NCBI RefSeq assembly: GCF_021390475.1
Contig: NZ_JAJUWS010000004.1
Coordinates: 62,001-126,000 of the forward strand
DNA length: 64,000 nt
Direction of reading: 5' to 3'
Origin: Streptomyces sp. ST2-7A
Lineage (GTDB): Bacteria; Actinomycetota; Actinomycetes; Streptomycetales; Streptomycetaceae
The translations under genes were made by a program, and so were the position numbers. The notes beneath the pieces are model-generated. The model was not told the origin of the DNA. It saw only the letters and a list, made by a program, of their open reading frames with translations, and searched no databases. Positions 53,217 through 62,848 of the stretch are shown here, piece after piece (the first letter of the stretch is position 1; each line of letters opens with the position of its first letter).

Positions 53217-56200
53217 TCGCCATGAGCGGGCGTTGGGAATTCTGGATCGACCGGGGCGGCACCTTCACGGACGTGGTGGCCCGCCGACCGGACGGTGAAC
53301 TGGTGGCGGGCAAGGTGTTGTCCGAGGATCCCGCGCGAACGGGGGACGCGGCCGTCGCGGGAATCCGTCGGGTGATGGGGTTGGGCGCCGACGAGCCGAT
53401 CCCCGCCGGGCGCATCGCGGGCGTGCGGATGGGGACGACGGTGGCGACCAACGCGCTCCTGGAGCGGCGGGGCGAACCCACCGCGCTGATCACCACCCGG
53501 GGATTCCGCGACGCGCTGCGCATCGGGCAGCAGAACCGCCCCCGCCTGTTCGACCGTCACATCGTGCTCCCGGAGGCGGTGTACGACCGCGTGGTGGAGA
53601 TCCCGGAGCGGGTCTCGGCGTACGGCGAGGTGATCCTGCCCCTGGACCGGCGGGCCGCGGGTGACGCGTTGGCGACGCTCCGGGAGGCGGGTTACCGCTC
53701 CGTGGCCGTGGTGCTGATGCACGGCTACCGGTATCCCGATCACGAGCGGGAGGTCGCCCGTCTGGCCCGGGAGATCGGGTTCGAGCAGGTGAGCGTCTCG
53801 CACGAGGTCGCCCCGCTGATCCGGCTGGTGCCCCGCGGCGACACGACCGTCGTGGACGCCTACCTCTCCCCGGTGCTGCGCCGCTACGTCGAGCGGGTCT
53901 CCGCCGAACTGCCGGGTATTCCACTGCTGTTCATGCAGTCCAACGGCGGATTGCGGGACGCCGCGTCCTTCCGGGGGCGGGACGCCCTGCTCTCCGGGCC
54001 CGCCGGCGGTGTGGTCGGCATGGCCCGTTCCTGCTCGGCCATCGGCTATCGGGAGCTGGTCGGCTTCGACATGGGCGGCACGTCCACCGACGTGTCCCAC
54101 TGGGCGGGGGAGTGGGAACGCACCGACGGTGGCGAGGTCGCCGGCGTGCGGGTGCGGGTGCCGATGATGGACATCCACACCGTCGCCGCCGGCGGAGGGT
54201 CGGTGTTGGAATTCGACGGCCTGCGCTACCGGGTGGGTCCCCGCTCGGCCGGTGCCGTCCCCGGTCCGGCCTGTTACCGGCGCGGTGGGCCGCTCACGGT
54301 CACCGACGCCAACGTCATGCTGGGGCGCGTGCGCCCCGGGCACTTCCCGCACGTGTTCGGTCCCGACGGCGATCTCCCGCTGGACCGGGAGGTGGTGCGC
54401 GAGGGCTTCGCCCGGTTGGCCGAGGAGACCGAGCGCCGGACCGGGGTGCGTCGCACCCCCGAGGAGGTGGCGGCCGGCTTCCTCGACATCGCCGTCCTGG
54501 CGATGGCCAACGCGGTCAAACGGATCTCGGTGCGGCGCGGTCACGACGTCACCACCCACGCGCTGGTCTCCTTCGGCGGCGCCGGGGGCCAACACGCCTG
54601 CGCGGTCGCCGACGCGTTGGGTGTGGGCACCGTCGTCGTCCCGCCACTGGCGGGTGTCCTGTCCGCCCACGGCATCGGACTCGCCGACGTGACGGTGATG
54701 CGCGAGCGCTCGGTGGAGCGCGGGTTGGACGCGGAGGCCGCCGACGTGCTGCGCGGGGTGTGCGCGGAACTGGCCGAGGAGGCCCGGGCCGCCCTGCTCC
54801 TCGACGGTCCGGCCGAGGGGGCGATCACCACCACCGCCCGGGCGCACCTGCGGTACGCGGGCACCGACGCCGCGCTGCCGGTCGAACCGGACGACCCGGA
54901 GGCCATGACCGCGGCCTTCACCGCCGCGCACCGCGCCCGGTACGGCTTCGCGGCCGACCGCCCGCTGGTGGTGGCGACCGCGGTCGTTGAGGCGACCCGA
55001 TCGACGCGGGGCGCGCGTTCCGACGCCCCGGAGGCCGGTGAGGGGGCCGGAACACCGGTCGGGACCGGCCCGACGGTGGAGGCGGAGCCCGTGGAACGGG
55101 TGGGGCTGTATGCCGGCGGAGGGAGCCGACAGGCCCCCCTGCACCGGCGCGCCGACCTGCGCCCCGGCCACACCGTGACCGGCCCGGCGCTGATCACCGA
55201 GCCCGACGCGACCACCGTGGTGGAGCCGGGGTGGCGGGCCGTCGTCCGCCCGGAGGGTCATGTGGTGATCGAACGCGTCCTGCCGCGCCCGCGCGCCGTC
55301 GCCGTCGGCACCGAGGTGGATCCGGTGCGGCTGGAGGTCTTCAACAGCCTCTTCATGGCGGTCGCCGAGCAGATGGGCGTCACCCTGGAGAACACCGCCC
55401 ATTCGGTCAACATCAAGGAGCGGCTCGACTTCTCCTGCGCGCTGTTCGACCCGGAGGGCAACCTGGTGGCCAACGCCCCGCACATCCCGGTGCACCTGGG
55501 GTCGATGGGCGACTCCATCCGGGCGGTGCTCCGTCGCACGGGCGGCACCATGCGACCGGGGGACGCCTACGCGGTCAACGATCCCTACCACGGGGGTACG
55601 CACCTGCCCGATGTCACGGTGGTCACCCCGGTCTTCGCGGCCCCGGACCCCGCCGCGCCCGACACACCCCCCGAACTGCTCTTCCTGGTCGCCTCCCGGG
55701 GTCACCACGCGGAGATCGGCGGGATCAGCCCCGGTTCCATGCCGGCCTTCAGCCGCACCGTCCACGACGAGGGCATCCTCTTCGACAGTCACCTCCTGGT
55801 GCGCGACGGTCGGCTGCGGGAGGAGGAGACCCGGGCACTGCTGACCTCCGGCCCCCACCCCTCGCGAAATCCCGACGCCAACCTCGCGGACCTGCGCGCC
55901 CAGCTGGCCGCGAACGAGAAGGGTGTGGCCGAACTGCGGGCCGTGATGGACCGCTTCGGCCGGGAGACGGTCCTGGCCTACATGGGACACGTGCGGGACA
56001 ACGCGGAGGAGGCGGTGCGACGGATCGTCGCCGACCTCTCGGACGGTTCCCGCCGCTACGAGACGGACTCCGGGGCGGTGATCGCGGTGCGGATCACCGT
56101 GGACCGGGAGGCCCGCTCCGCGGTGATCGACTTCGAGGGAACCTCCCCGCAACGGGAGGACAATCTCAACGCCCCGTCCTCGGTGGTCACGGCCGCGGTG

Positions 56201-56920
56201 CTGTACGTCTTCCGCACCCTGGTGGCCGACGACATCCCGCTCAACAGCGGCTGTCTGGCACCTCTGGAGGTGCGCATCCCCGAGGGGTGCATGCTGGCCC
56301 CGCGCCACCCCGCGGCCACGGTGGCGGGCAACGTGGAGACCTCCCAGGCGCTGGTGGGCGCCCTCTACGGGGCGCTGGGGGTGCAGGCCGAGGGTTCGGG
56401 CACGATGAACAACGTCACCTTCGGCAACGACCGGACCCAGTACTACGAGACGCTCGCCTCCGGCTCCGGCGCCGGGCCGGACTTCCCCGGCACCTCGGCG
56501 GTGCAGACCCATATGACCAACTCCCGCCTGACCGATCCGGAGATCCTGGAGTGGCGGCATCCGGTCCGGGTCGAGGAATTCGCGGTTCGGGAGGGCAGCG
56601 GTGGCGCGGGGCGGATGCGCGGGGGTGACGGCGTGGTGCGCCGCCTCCGTTTCCTGGAGCCGATGAGCGTCACGCTGCTGGGCGGGCACCGCCGCGTCCC
56701 GCCCTACGGCATGGCCGGTGGGTCACCGGGCGCGCTCGGCCGGGACGCGATGGTGGGCGCGGACGGGGAGCGGCGGGAACTGCGCGGTCGCGACGCGGTG
56801 GAGGCCGCCGCCGGGGACCTCCTGGTGATCGGGACACCGGGCGGTGGGGGGTGGGGGATGCCCGGGTCCGATCCGGCCGATCCCGACGACCCCGCTCCCC
56901 GACGCGCCGGGGAGGAGTGA
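53213..56920 (+). CDS. 5-oxoprolinase / hydantoinase A-B fusion
   Basis: The 1235-residue protein has an N-terminal HyuA domain with [12 protein letters not shown] (ATP loop) and [11 protein letters not shown] (second phosphate loop, about residue 285), and a C-terminal HyuB domain with [40 protein letters not shown] and [19 protein letters not shown]. Both domains in one chain match ATP-dependent 5-oxoprolinases, which open 5-oxoproline to glutamate in the cytosol. ATG 53213 shares bases with the upstream stop (ATGA), like the two junctions before it; ATG 53222 is an alternative. The link with glycosyltransferase genes is unexplained. Confidence 0.9.
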   Translation: MIAMSGRWEFWIDRGGTFTDVVARRPDGELVAGKVLSEDPARTGDAAVAGIRRVMGLGADEPIPAGRIAGVRMGTTVATNALLERRGEPTALITTRGFRDALRIGQQNRPRLFDRHIVLPEAVYDRVVEIPERVSAYGEVILPLDRRAAGDALATLREAGYRSVAVVLMHGYRYPDHEREVARLAREIGFEQVSVSHEVAPLIRLVPRGDTTVVDAYLSPVLRRYVERVSAELPGIPLLFMQSNGGLRDAASFRGRDALLSGPAGGVVGMARSCSAIGYRELVGFDMGGTSTDVSHWAGEWERTDGGEVAGVRVRVPMMDIHTVAAGGGSVLEFDGLRYRVGPRSAGAVPGPACYRRGGPLTVTDANVMLGRVRPGHFPHVFGPDGDLPLDREVVREGFARLAEETERRTGVRRTPEEVAAGFLDIAVLAMANAVKRISVRRGHDVTTHALVSFGGAGGQHACAVADALGVGTVVVPPLAGVLSAHGIGLADVTVMRERSVERGLDAEAADVLRGVCAELAEEARAALLLDGPAEGAITTTARAHLRYAGTDAALPVEPDDPEAMTAAFTAAHRARYGFAADRPLVVATAVVEATRSTRGARSDAPEAGEGAGTPVGTGPTVEAEPVERVGLYAGGGSRQAPLHRRADLRPGHTVTGPALITEPDATTVVEPGWRAVVRPEGHVVIERVLPRPRAVAVGTEVDPVRLEVFNSLFMAVAEQMGVTLENTAHSVNIKERLDFSCALFDPEGNLVANAPHIPVHLGSMGDSIRAVLRRTGGTMRPGDAYAVNDPYHGGTHLPDVTVVTPVFAAPDPAAPDTPPELLFLVASRGHHAEIGGISPGSMPAFSRTVHDEGILFDSHLLVRDGRLREEETRALLTSGPHPSRNPDANLADLRAQLAANEKGVAELRAVMDRFGRETVLAYMGHVRDNAEEAVRRIVADLSDGSRRYETDSGAVIAVRITVDREARSAVIDFEGTSPQREDNLNAPSSVVTAAVLYVFRTLVADDIPLNSGCLAPLEVRIPEGCMLAPRHPAATVAGNVETSQALVGALYGALGVQAEGSGTMNNVTFGNDRTQYYETLASGSGAGPDFPGTSAVQTHMTNSRLTDPEILEWRHPVRVEEFAVREGSGGAGRMRGGDGVVRRLRFLEPMSVTLLGGHRRVPPYGMAGGSPGALGRDAMVGADGERRELRGRDAVEAAAGDLLVIGTPGGGGWGMPGSDPADPDDPAPRRAGEE

Positions 56921-56952
56921 GCGGGAGGTCCGCCACGGAGGGGGCGGATCCC

Positions 56953-57405
56953 TCACCATCCCGCGGTGCGCGGGGCGTAGAGGTCCAGGGCGCGGCTCCG
57001 GGCCAGACGCAGGCGGTTGGCCAGGATCTCGGCGAACAGCCGCATCAGGGTGTATCCGAAGGCCGGGTCGTGATCGGACAACTCGCGGACCTCGGTGCCC
57101 AGGAACTCGTGGGCCCGCACCGGACTGACGGTCTCGGCCCCGAAGTCCCACTCGTAGGGAGGGAAGAGCCAGGACCATCCCAGCAGGTCGCCCGGGTCCA
57201 GGACCGCCACGGAACCGGTGCGTTCCCCCGGAAGGTGCAGGTCCAGGGTGACCGAGCCCGAGCGGAGCACCCAGAAACGGTCGGCCCGACCCCGTTCCTC
57301 GAAGATCCGGTGTCCCCGGGGGAAGGAGACCTCCCGGCTCACCGACATGAGACGTTCGCGGTATTCCGGGGACAGGGATTTCAGCAACTGTTTGGGTGCG
57401 GGCAT
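56953..57405 (-). CDS. Stand-alone cyclic-nucleotide-binding-fold protein
   Basis: The 150-residue protein is a single Crp-type beta-roll: VSFPRGHRIFEERGRADRFWVL, GSVTLDLHL, VAVLDPGDLLGWSWLF and VRAHEFLGTEVREL, followed by a short helical tail with no helix-turn-helix. The phosphate cassette GDLLGWSWLFPPYEWDF lacks the usual E and R residues, so ligand binding is unsure. ATG 57405 has GAGGGG 5 nt upstream. It is divergent from the PAS-GAF-PP2C gene and could be its redox or ligand sensor, which is inference. Confidence 0.85.
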   Translation of the reverse strand: MPAPKQLLKSLSPEYRERLMSVSREVSFPRGHRIFEERGRADRFWVLRSGSVTLDLHLPGERTGSVAVLDPGDLLGWSWLFPPYEWDFGAETVSPVRAHEFLGTEVRELSDHDPAFGYTLMRLFAEILANRLRLARSRALDLYAPRTAGW

Positions 57406-57479
57406 CACAACCCCTCTCTCGACCGCGACGGGAGGCCCGCCGGCGGTCGTTCTCCCGGCGACTCCGGGAGGGTCCATGG

Positions 57480-57496
57480 GCGACCGAACCGGTCGC
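57480..57496. promoter_or_regulatory. Small palindrome in a divergent promoter region
   Basis: GCGACCG-AAC-CGGTCGC. The gap 57406-57732 between the cyclic-nucleotide-fold gene and the PP2C gene holds no gene and this is its only clear palindrome. Confidence 0.4.
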
Positions 57497-57732
57497 ACCA
57501 GGATAGGAACACTCGCGCTATTCCGGCAAAATTCCCCCGAACGGAGGATTGCCGGAACGGGGTCCGGGGCCTCCGTGATCCACCCGGCGCGTTCACCGCG
57601 CGGCCCGGGGCCGACGGCAGTTGAATGGATACCCCGGACGAACCGGGATGACGGCGCCCGTCCGGCCCCCTTCCGGGCCGAAGGGCCCGGCAGCCCGCCG
57701 GTCCGACGGGGTCGGGTGACCGAGGAGGCGGC

Positions 57733-60006
57733 ATGGCCGGCGAGAAACGACGGAGGGCCGGCGCGCCCCCCGTCGGGACGCCACGCGCCGGTGATGCCGC
57801 CGAACCCCCCGAAACCCCGGCGGCAGCCGGGGGCGGGGGAGCCCCGAGGGGGGGCGCGCCGGACCCCGCCCCGCGACACGACGGGCGAGAGGGGCCGTCC
57901 GCGTTTCCGCCCGGGCCCGAACCGTCCGATCCGCCGCCCGGTGCCGGCGGCAACCTCGACCCGAGCGGGCCCGGCGAGCCGCCGGGCGGATTGCTGGACC
58001 TGCTGCGGGTGGCGGCGTTCGTCCTCGACGAGAACGGCCGCATCGCGCTGTGGAGTCCGGAGGCCGAGCACCTCTTCGGTTACCGGGTCGAGGAGGCGGT
58101 CGGTGCCTACGCCGGTCGACTCCTCATCTTCCCCGAACACCTGGAACTCGTCACCGAGTGGTTCCTGCGGGTGCTGGGCGGACAGCAGTGGGCGGGGGTG
58201 TTCCCGATCCGTTGCCGTGACGGCTCGGCCCGGCGCGCCGAATTCCGCCATATCAGCATGCGGGCCCCCGACGGACGCCGCCAGATCCTCGGCCTGGCCG
58301 CCGACGCCGACACCGTGCGGGAACTGGAGACCACCCTCGCCCTCTCCGACAGCCTGGTCGAACAGTCCCCGATCGGCCTGGCCCTCTTCGACGAGGAGAT
58401 GCGCTGGCGCCGGGTCAATCCCGCGCTGGAGCGGATCACGGGCATCCCCGCCGAGCGGTTGCTGGGGCAACGGCTGGGTGATCTGCTGCCGGGCGTCGAG
58501 CCCACCCGGATCGCCTCCTCGGTCCGCCGGGTGCTCTCCGACGGCCGCCCCGTGGTCGACCAGACGATCATCGGTCGCACCCCCGCCGACCCCGACCGCG
58601 ATCATGTCTGGTCGGTCTCCTACTACCGGGTCGTGGACCGCGGTGACCGCCCCCTGGGCGTGGCGGCCTCCGCGACCGACGTCACCGAGCGGCACCGGGC
58701 CGGGGACGAGGTGGCGGAGGCCCGTGAACGGCTCGCCGTGATCGCCGACGCCGGCGACCGCATCGGCTCCTCCCTGGACCTCCCCCGCATCGCCCGGGAG
58801 CTGGCGGACGTCTCCGTCCCCCGCCTGGCCGACCTCGCCACGGTGGACCTGCTGGACGAAGTGCTCACCGGCGACCTCGCGGACCTCGGCGAGCCGGTGC
58901 GGATCGACGGCTCGGTCCGCTTCCGGGCCCTGGCGGTGGCCGCCGCCGACGAGGGGGCGGGAAACGCCGCCGCGAGGCGGGCCACCGATCGGGTCGGTGA
59001 TCTCGCCGCATACGGGCCCACCCGGATGATCACCCGCTGCGTCACACTCGGTCGCACCATCGTGCTTCCCCGCCCGGGGGCCGGGGAACTGCGCCGGATC
59101 GCTCGCGACGAGGAGGCCGCCCACCTGTTGGGGGAGGCGGGTGTGCACTCCTACCTCGCCGTGCCGCTCATCGCCCGCGGGCACGTCCTGGGGGCCCTCA
59201 GCCTGTACCGCACCACCAACCCCCGACCCTTCGCCCCCGCCGACGTCTCCCTGGCCGGAGAACTCGCCGCCCGGGCGGCGATCAGCGTCGACAACGCGCG
59301 CCTCTATCACCGGGAACGTCGCACCGCGCTCACCCTCCAGCGCAGTCTGCTGCCGCCCGTTCCCACCGACCGCCCCGGGCTCGACCTGGCCGCCCGATAC
59401 CTGCCCGCCGTCAGCGAGGCCGGCGGGGACTGGTACGACGTCCTCCCGCTGGGGGAGGGGCGTACCGGGCTGATCGTCGGCGATGTCATGGGCAAGGGGG
59501 TGCACGCCGCCGCCATCATGGGGCAACTGCGCTCCACCACCCGGGCCCTGGCCCGGTTGGACCTGCCCCCGGCGGAACTGTTGGAGCACCTCGACGCGAC
59601 CACCGTCGGATTGGGGGAGTCCATCGCCACCTGTGTCCACGTGGTGTGCAACCCGGCCGGCGGTTGGTGCGAGATCACCTCGGCCGGTCACCCGCCACCC
59701 GTCATGGTGGACGCCGACGGCCGCGCCCACCTGCTGGAGGTGCCGCCCGCCCGGCCGTTGGGGGTGGGCGGGGCGGTCTTCTCACCCCGGCGCCTGCCGA
59801 TGCCGCGCGGCGCCACCCTGGTCCTGTACACCGACGGTCTGGTGGAGGACCGCCGGGACGACATCGATGTGGGGCTGCACACACTGATGCGGGTCGTCTC
59901 CGGCCCGCCCCGACCGATCGAGGAGATGTGCGACGCGGTCCTGGAGGAACTGCACCGTGACCCGCAGGACGATGTCGCCCTGCTGCTGGCCCGCAACCGT
60001 CCCTGA
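57733..60006 (+). CDS. PAS-PAS-GAF-PP2C (SpoIIE/RsbU-like) protein phosphatase
   Basis: A protein of 757 residues. After a disordered Pro/Gly head (1-80) come two PAS domains (about 85-195 and 200-320), a GAF domain (about 330-525) and a PP2C phosphatase (535-755) introduced by TLQRSLLPPVPTDRPGLDLA. The metal residues are intact: GGDWYD, GDVMGKG, YTDGLVE and DDVALLL. It should dephosphorylate an anti-anti-sigma factor in response to small-molecule or redox signals. ATG preceded by GAGGAGG. The intact site contrasts with the altered PP2C at 45885. Confidence 0.93.
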   Translation: MAGEKRRRAGAPPVGTPRAGDAAEPPETPAAAGGGGAPRGGAPDPAPRHDGREGPSAFPPGPEPSDPPPGAGGNLDPSGPGEPPGGLLDLLRVAAFVLDENGRIALWSPEAEHLFGYRVEEAVGAYAGRLLIFPEHLELVTEWFLRVLGGQQWAGVFPIRCRDGSARRAEFRHISMRAPDGRRQILGLAADADTVRELETTLALSDSLVEQSPIGLALFDEEMRWRRVNPALERITGIPAERLLGQRLGDLLPGVEPTRIASSVRRVLSDGRPVVDQTIIGRTPADPDRDHVWSVSYYRVVDRGDRPLGVAASATDVTERHRAGDEVAEARERLAVIADAGDRIGSSLDLPRIARELADVSVPRLADLATVDLLDEVLTGDLADLGEPVRIDGSVRFRALAVAAADEGAGNAAARRATDRVGDLAAYGPTRMITRCVTLGRTIVLPRPGAGELRRIARDEEAAHLLGEAGVHSYLAVPLIARGHVLGALSLYRTTNPRPFAPADVSLAGELAARAAISVDNARLYHRERRTALTLQRSLLPPVPTDRPGLDLAARYLPAVSEAGGDWYDVLPLGEGRTGLIVGDVMGKGVHAAAIMGQLRSTTRALARLDLPPAELLEHLDATTVGLGESIATCVHVVCNPAGGWCEITSAGHPPPVMVDADGRAHLLEVPPARPLGVGGAVFSPRRLPMPRGATLVLYTDGLVEDRRDDIDVGLHTLMRVVSGPPRPIEEMCDAVLEELHRDPQDDVALLLARNRP

Positions 60007-60107
60007 CCCGCGACCGGCCCCCCGCAAACCTCCCGGCCGATCCCGGACCGGCCCTTTCCATGATCATCCGTGCCGGGGGTCGGCGTCGGGGTGTCGGTGC
60101 GGCCGCC

Positions 60108-60113
60108 TACAGT
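60108..60113 (+). promoter_or_regulatory. Candidate -10 box of the SMC-type operon
   Basis: TACAGT ends 7 nt before the GTG at 60121; the first gene may be leaderless. Confidence 0.45.
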
Positions 60114-60120
60114 GTGCTGC

Positions 60121-61680
60121 GTGATCCCGCACGCACGCTCCGCCCGCACCGGGTCCGCGGAGTCGACCACACCGGCCGTCGGTCCCCCGCCGCGCCCGGC
60201 GCCGCGTCCCGCTCCCGGTCCGGCGGCCGACGAGGGCCTGGCCCGCCGGCTGCGCGCCCTGGCCTGCACCGCGCCCCTGCACGACCTGGACGTGCGCAAG
60301 GCCAATCTGGCGGGCGAGTACGGCGTGTACACGATGGCCGAGATCGCCCTGGCCGCCATCGACCTGGTCACCCTCAGCATGGATTTCGACGCGGGCGCCG
60401 ACCACGAACAGGTCGTCGCCCGGCTGCGTCCCCGGGTCACCGCCCAGGCCCCCGACCGGTCCCCCGACGAACACGAACGGGTCGCCCGCTGGGTCCTGGA
60501 GAACCTGATCAACGTCGGCAGTGTCGACCGCGGCTTCCGCGTCGTCTACGGGACCTTCGACACCGAGGGTTCCTACGTCCGGCGCGACTACGACTTCAAG
60601 CTCATCGAGGAGGTCTCCGGAGCGGACGGGGCCATCCGCCTGCGAACCACCGACGAGGCGGTCAACGTCCTGGTCGGAGCGCTGGACACCGATGTCACCA
60701 GTGCCCAGATCGCGGCCGAGGTCAAGCTGGAGGTGCTGATCAACAGGGGGCGCCTCGCGGACGCGCAGCTCGCCGCCGAACAGGCCCGGTACCGCACCGT
60801 GCAGTACTCCGAGACCCTGCGCCGCACGCTGGAGGCGACCCGCCGCGATGTCCGGGCCGTGGACTGGATGGAGAGCGTGCCCGGTCTCATCTCCGAGGCG
60901 CTGGACCACATCGCCGAGCGCTACCGCCACGAGAACGCCATCCTCACCAACATCCGGCGGGCCAGGGACGAGGCCGAGGACCCGGTGCACAAGAGGCGGG
61001 CCGCCGAGCTGGTCGACATCGTGCGGGACTGCATCCGACGCCACACCCGCCTGCAGTCCCGCCTCCTGGAGGCCGGCCCGTTGTTCCGCGCCGAACAGGA
61101 CCGCCAGGCGTTCTCCTCGACGGCGACCGGCGTCGGCATCGACCTGCACGGACAGATCCTGGCGCCCGTACTGGAACGCCCGCTGGGCGAGGCGCGCCGG
61201 GTCACCGACGCCTTCTTCGCACGGGGCGCGGGTCTGCGTGCCCCCGGCGCTCCCCGACTCACCGATCTGGTCGGTCTGCTGCTGACCCCGCCGGCGCCGC
61301 GGGAACACCTGGGCTCCGAGCTGCCCGAGCCGGACCTGGTGGCCACCCCCGACGACAGCCGGTTCGACGAGTCCCAGAAGGCCGCGGCGGCCCGTCTCCT
61401 GGACCTCTCCCCACAGGCGCCGCGACGCCTCTCCGGTCTGCTCGCCGACGCCCGCCGGATCGACCCCGCACTGCCGCACCTGATCGCCCTGATCGTCGTG
61501 CACGCCGCCGCGCCGCCCATCGGTACCGCCTACCGACAGGGTGAGCGCAGGCTGCTCTTCGCGGTGGATGACGGCACCCCGCTGGAGGACCCCGGTTTCG
61601 GCGGCGCGGACCTCATCGTCGGCGTACTGGAGTTGGACACCGGGGCGATGGCGGCCGATCGGGCGGAGGCCGCCGCGTGA
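60121..61680 (+). CDS. Kleisin-like subunit of an SMC-type complex (MukF/JetA-like)
   Basis: The 519-residue protein starts with a Pro-rich head, then a winged-helix-like region (ANLAGEYGVYTMAEIALAAID to VDRGFRVVYG, about 45-150), and a helical region LRTTDEAVNVLVGALDTDVTSAQ followed by about 200 residues of long charged helices (ADAQLAAEQARYRTVQYSETL, to LLEAGPLFRAEQDRQ). This is like the MukF/MksF/JetA layout of winged helix, neck and kleisin. I rely on its fixed neighbours: a MukE-size gene and an SMC-type ATPase. The sequence is not enough for a sure family. GTG 60121 chosen. Confidence 0.6.
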   Translation: MIPHARSARTGSAESTTPAVGPPPRPAPRPAPGPAADEGLARRLRALACTAPLHDLDVRKANLAGEYGVYTMAEIALAAIDLVTLSMDFDAGADHEQVVARLRPRVTAQAPDRSPDEHERVARWVLENLINVGSVDRGFRVVYGTFDTEGSYVRRDYDFKLIEEVSGADGAIRLRTTDEAVNVLVGALDTDVTSAQIAAEVKLEVLINRGRLADAQLAAEQARYRTVQYSETLRRTLEATRRDVRAVDWMESVPGLISEALDHIAERYRHENAILTNIRRARDEAEDPVHKRRAAELVDIVRDCIRRHTRLQSRLLEAGPLFRAEQDRQAFSSTATGVGIDLHGQILAPVLERPLGEARRVTDAFFARGAGLRAPGAPRLTDLVGLLLTPPAPREHLGSELPEPDLVATPDDSRFDESQKAAAARLLDLSPQAPRRLSGLLADARRIDPALPHLIALIVVHAAAPPIGTAYRQGERRLLFAVDDGTPLEDPGFGGADLIVGVLELDTGAMAADRAEAAA

Positions 61681-61780
61681 GCGCCCCTCGGGAGTGTCCC
61701 CCGGGTACCGGTCGACCGGCCCGCACGATTCCCGCCCCCCGCGTCCCCGCCGCACCCCCGTCGACACCGGAGCGCCACCC

Positions 61781-62848
61781 GTGACCGATCCCGGACCCCA
61801 CCGAGCCCTTCCCGGTCGGGAGAACCCGGGCCCGTCCGCTTCCCCCCGAAGCCCTCTCGGCGGCGGAACGATCGGGAGTCCCCCGCCGGCCCCGACCCCC
61901 ACCGGTGCCGACCACCGTCCCGGCCCCCTCACCCCGGCCGACGCCGCCGACGCCGCCCGGCTGGTCGCCCTCGGCCTCCAGCCCCGTCTGCAGCCCGCCC
62001 GGGACGCCGACTACACCACCCTGCTGCGCCGTTATCACGAGGAACCGACCTGGGCCCGGCTCTGCGACGCGGTCGCCACCGGGCTGGGGCTGGTCGTGAT
62101 GGAGGTCTCCCCCCGTGCCGGCATGGCCGTCGCAGCCGCGGAGGAATCGGTCTTCGCGGTGCGCATCGGGGACTACGCCCGCCGGGCCGCGGCCGACTCC
62201 GCCGACCGTTTCCTGCACGGCCTGGCCCATCTCGCCGTCGCGGCGCTGGCCTTCCCCCGCCCGGCCGACCTGGCCGACGAGGGGTACTCGGGACGGGTCG
62301 CGGTCACCGGGGTGGAGTCCTTCGTCCGCCAGGCGTGCGCGCTGCTGGAGGAACGCGCCGCCGCGCGCGGGGAGAACTCCGACCCCGCCACCGACAGCCC
62401 CGAACTGGAGGCGGCCTGGCGGGTGTACGCCCGGCGCAGTGCCACCGGGGCCACCAAGGACGCCCGGCGACTCGCCGGATCCACCACGGGCATCGTGGGC
62501 AAGGCCGTGGCCTTCCTCGCCGACTCCGGATTCCTCCAGCGCACAGGGGACGAGGGCGGTGGCACCTATCGGACCACACCCCGCTACCGGCTCCAGGTCC
62601 GCGAACTGGCGGGCACCGCGGCCATGGCCGAACTGCTCTCCCTGGGGGTGGTCACCGTCACCGACGGCAACGGCACCCTCCGCGCCCCGGACCCCGACGC
62701 CGGAGCGGGGGCCGCCACCGGAATCCCGCCCGGTGGCCTGCCCTTCCCGGACCACGGAGTCCCGGACGCCCCCGGCACCCCGCGGAATCCGCCCGCCCCG
62801 CCCGCCCCGAATACCCCGAACGTCCCGCAGAGCGCCGAGAGTCCCTGA
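61781..62848 (+). CDS. MukE/JetB-like accessory subunit
   Basis: The 355-residue protein has a disordered head (1-50), a core (55-300) with winged-helix character (YTTLLRRYHEEPTWARLCDAV, GIVGKAVAFLADSGFLQ, YRTTPRYRLQVREL) and a Pro-rich tail. Size and place between the kleisin-like and SMC-type genes fit MukE/MksE/JetB, which joins the kleisin to DNA and the ATPase. GTG 61781 has GGAG 9 nt upstream; the gap after the first gene is 100 nt. The stop overlaps the next start by one base (TGATG). No direct family motif recognised, hence moderate confidence. Confidence 0.6.
   Translation: MTDPGPHRALPGRENPGPSASPRSPLGGGTIGSPPPAPTPTGADHRPGPLTPADAADAARLVALGLQPRLQPARDADYTTLLRRYHEEPTWARLCDAVATGLGLVVMEVSPRAGMAVAAAEESVFAVRIGDYARRAAADSADRFLHGLAHLAVAALAFPRPADLADEGYSGRVAVTGVESFVRQACALLEERAAARGENSDPATDSPELEAAWRVYARRSATGATKDARRLAGSTTGIVGKAVAFLADSGFLQRTGDEGGGTYRTTPRYRLQVRELAGTAAMAELLSLGVVTVTDGNGTLRAPDPDAGAGAATGIPPGGLPFPDHGVPDAPGTPRNPPAPPAPNTPNVPQSAESP

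Noticed and set aside
61677-61783. A short frame overlapping the end of the kleisin-like gene by GTGA
   Set aside because: Only about 34 codons, Pro/Arg-rich, and it is out of frame with the MukE-like gene; probably chance.
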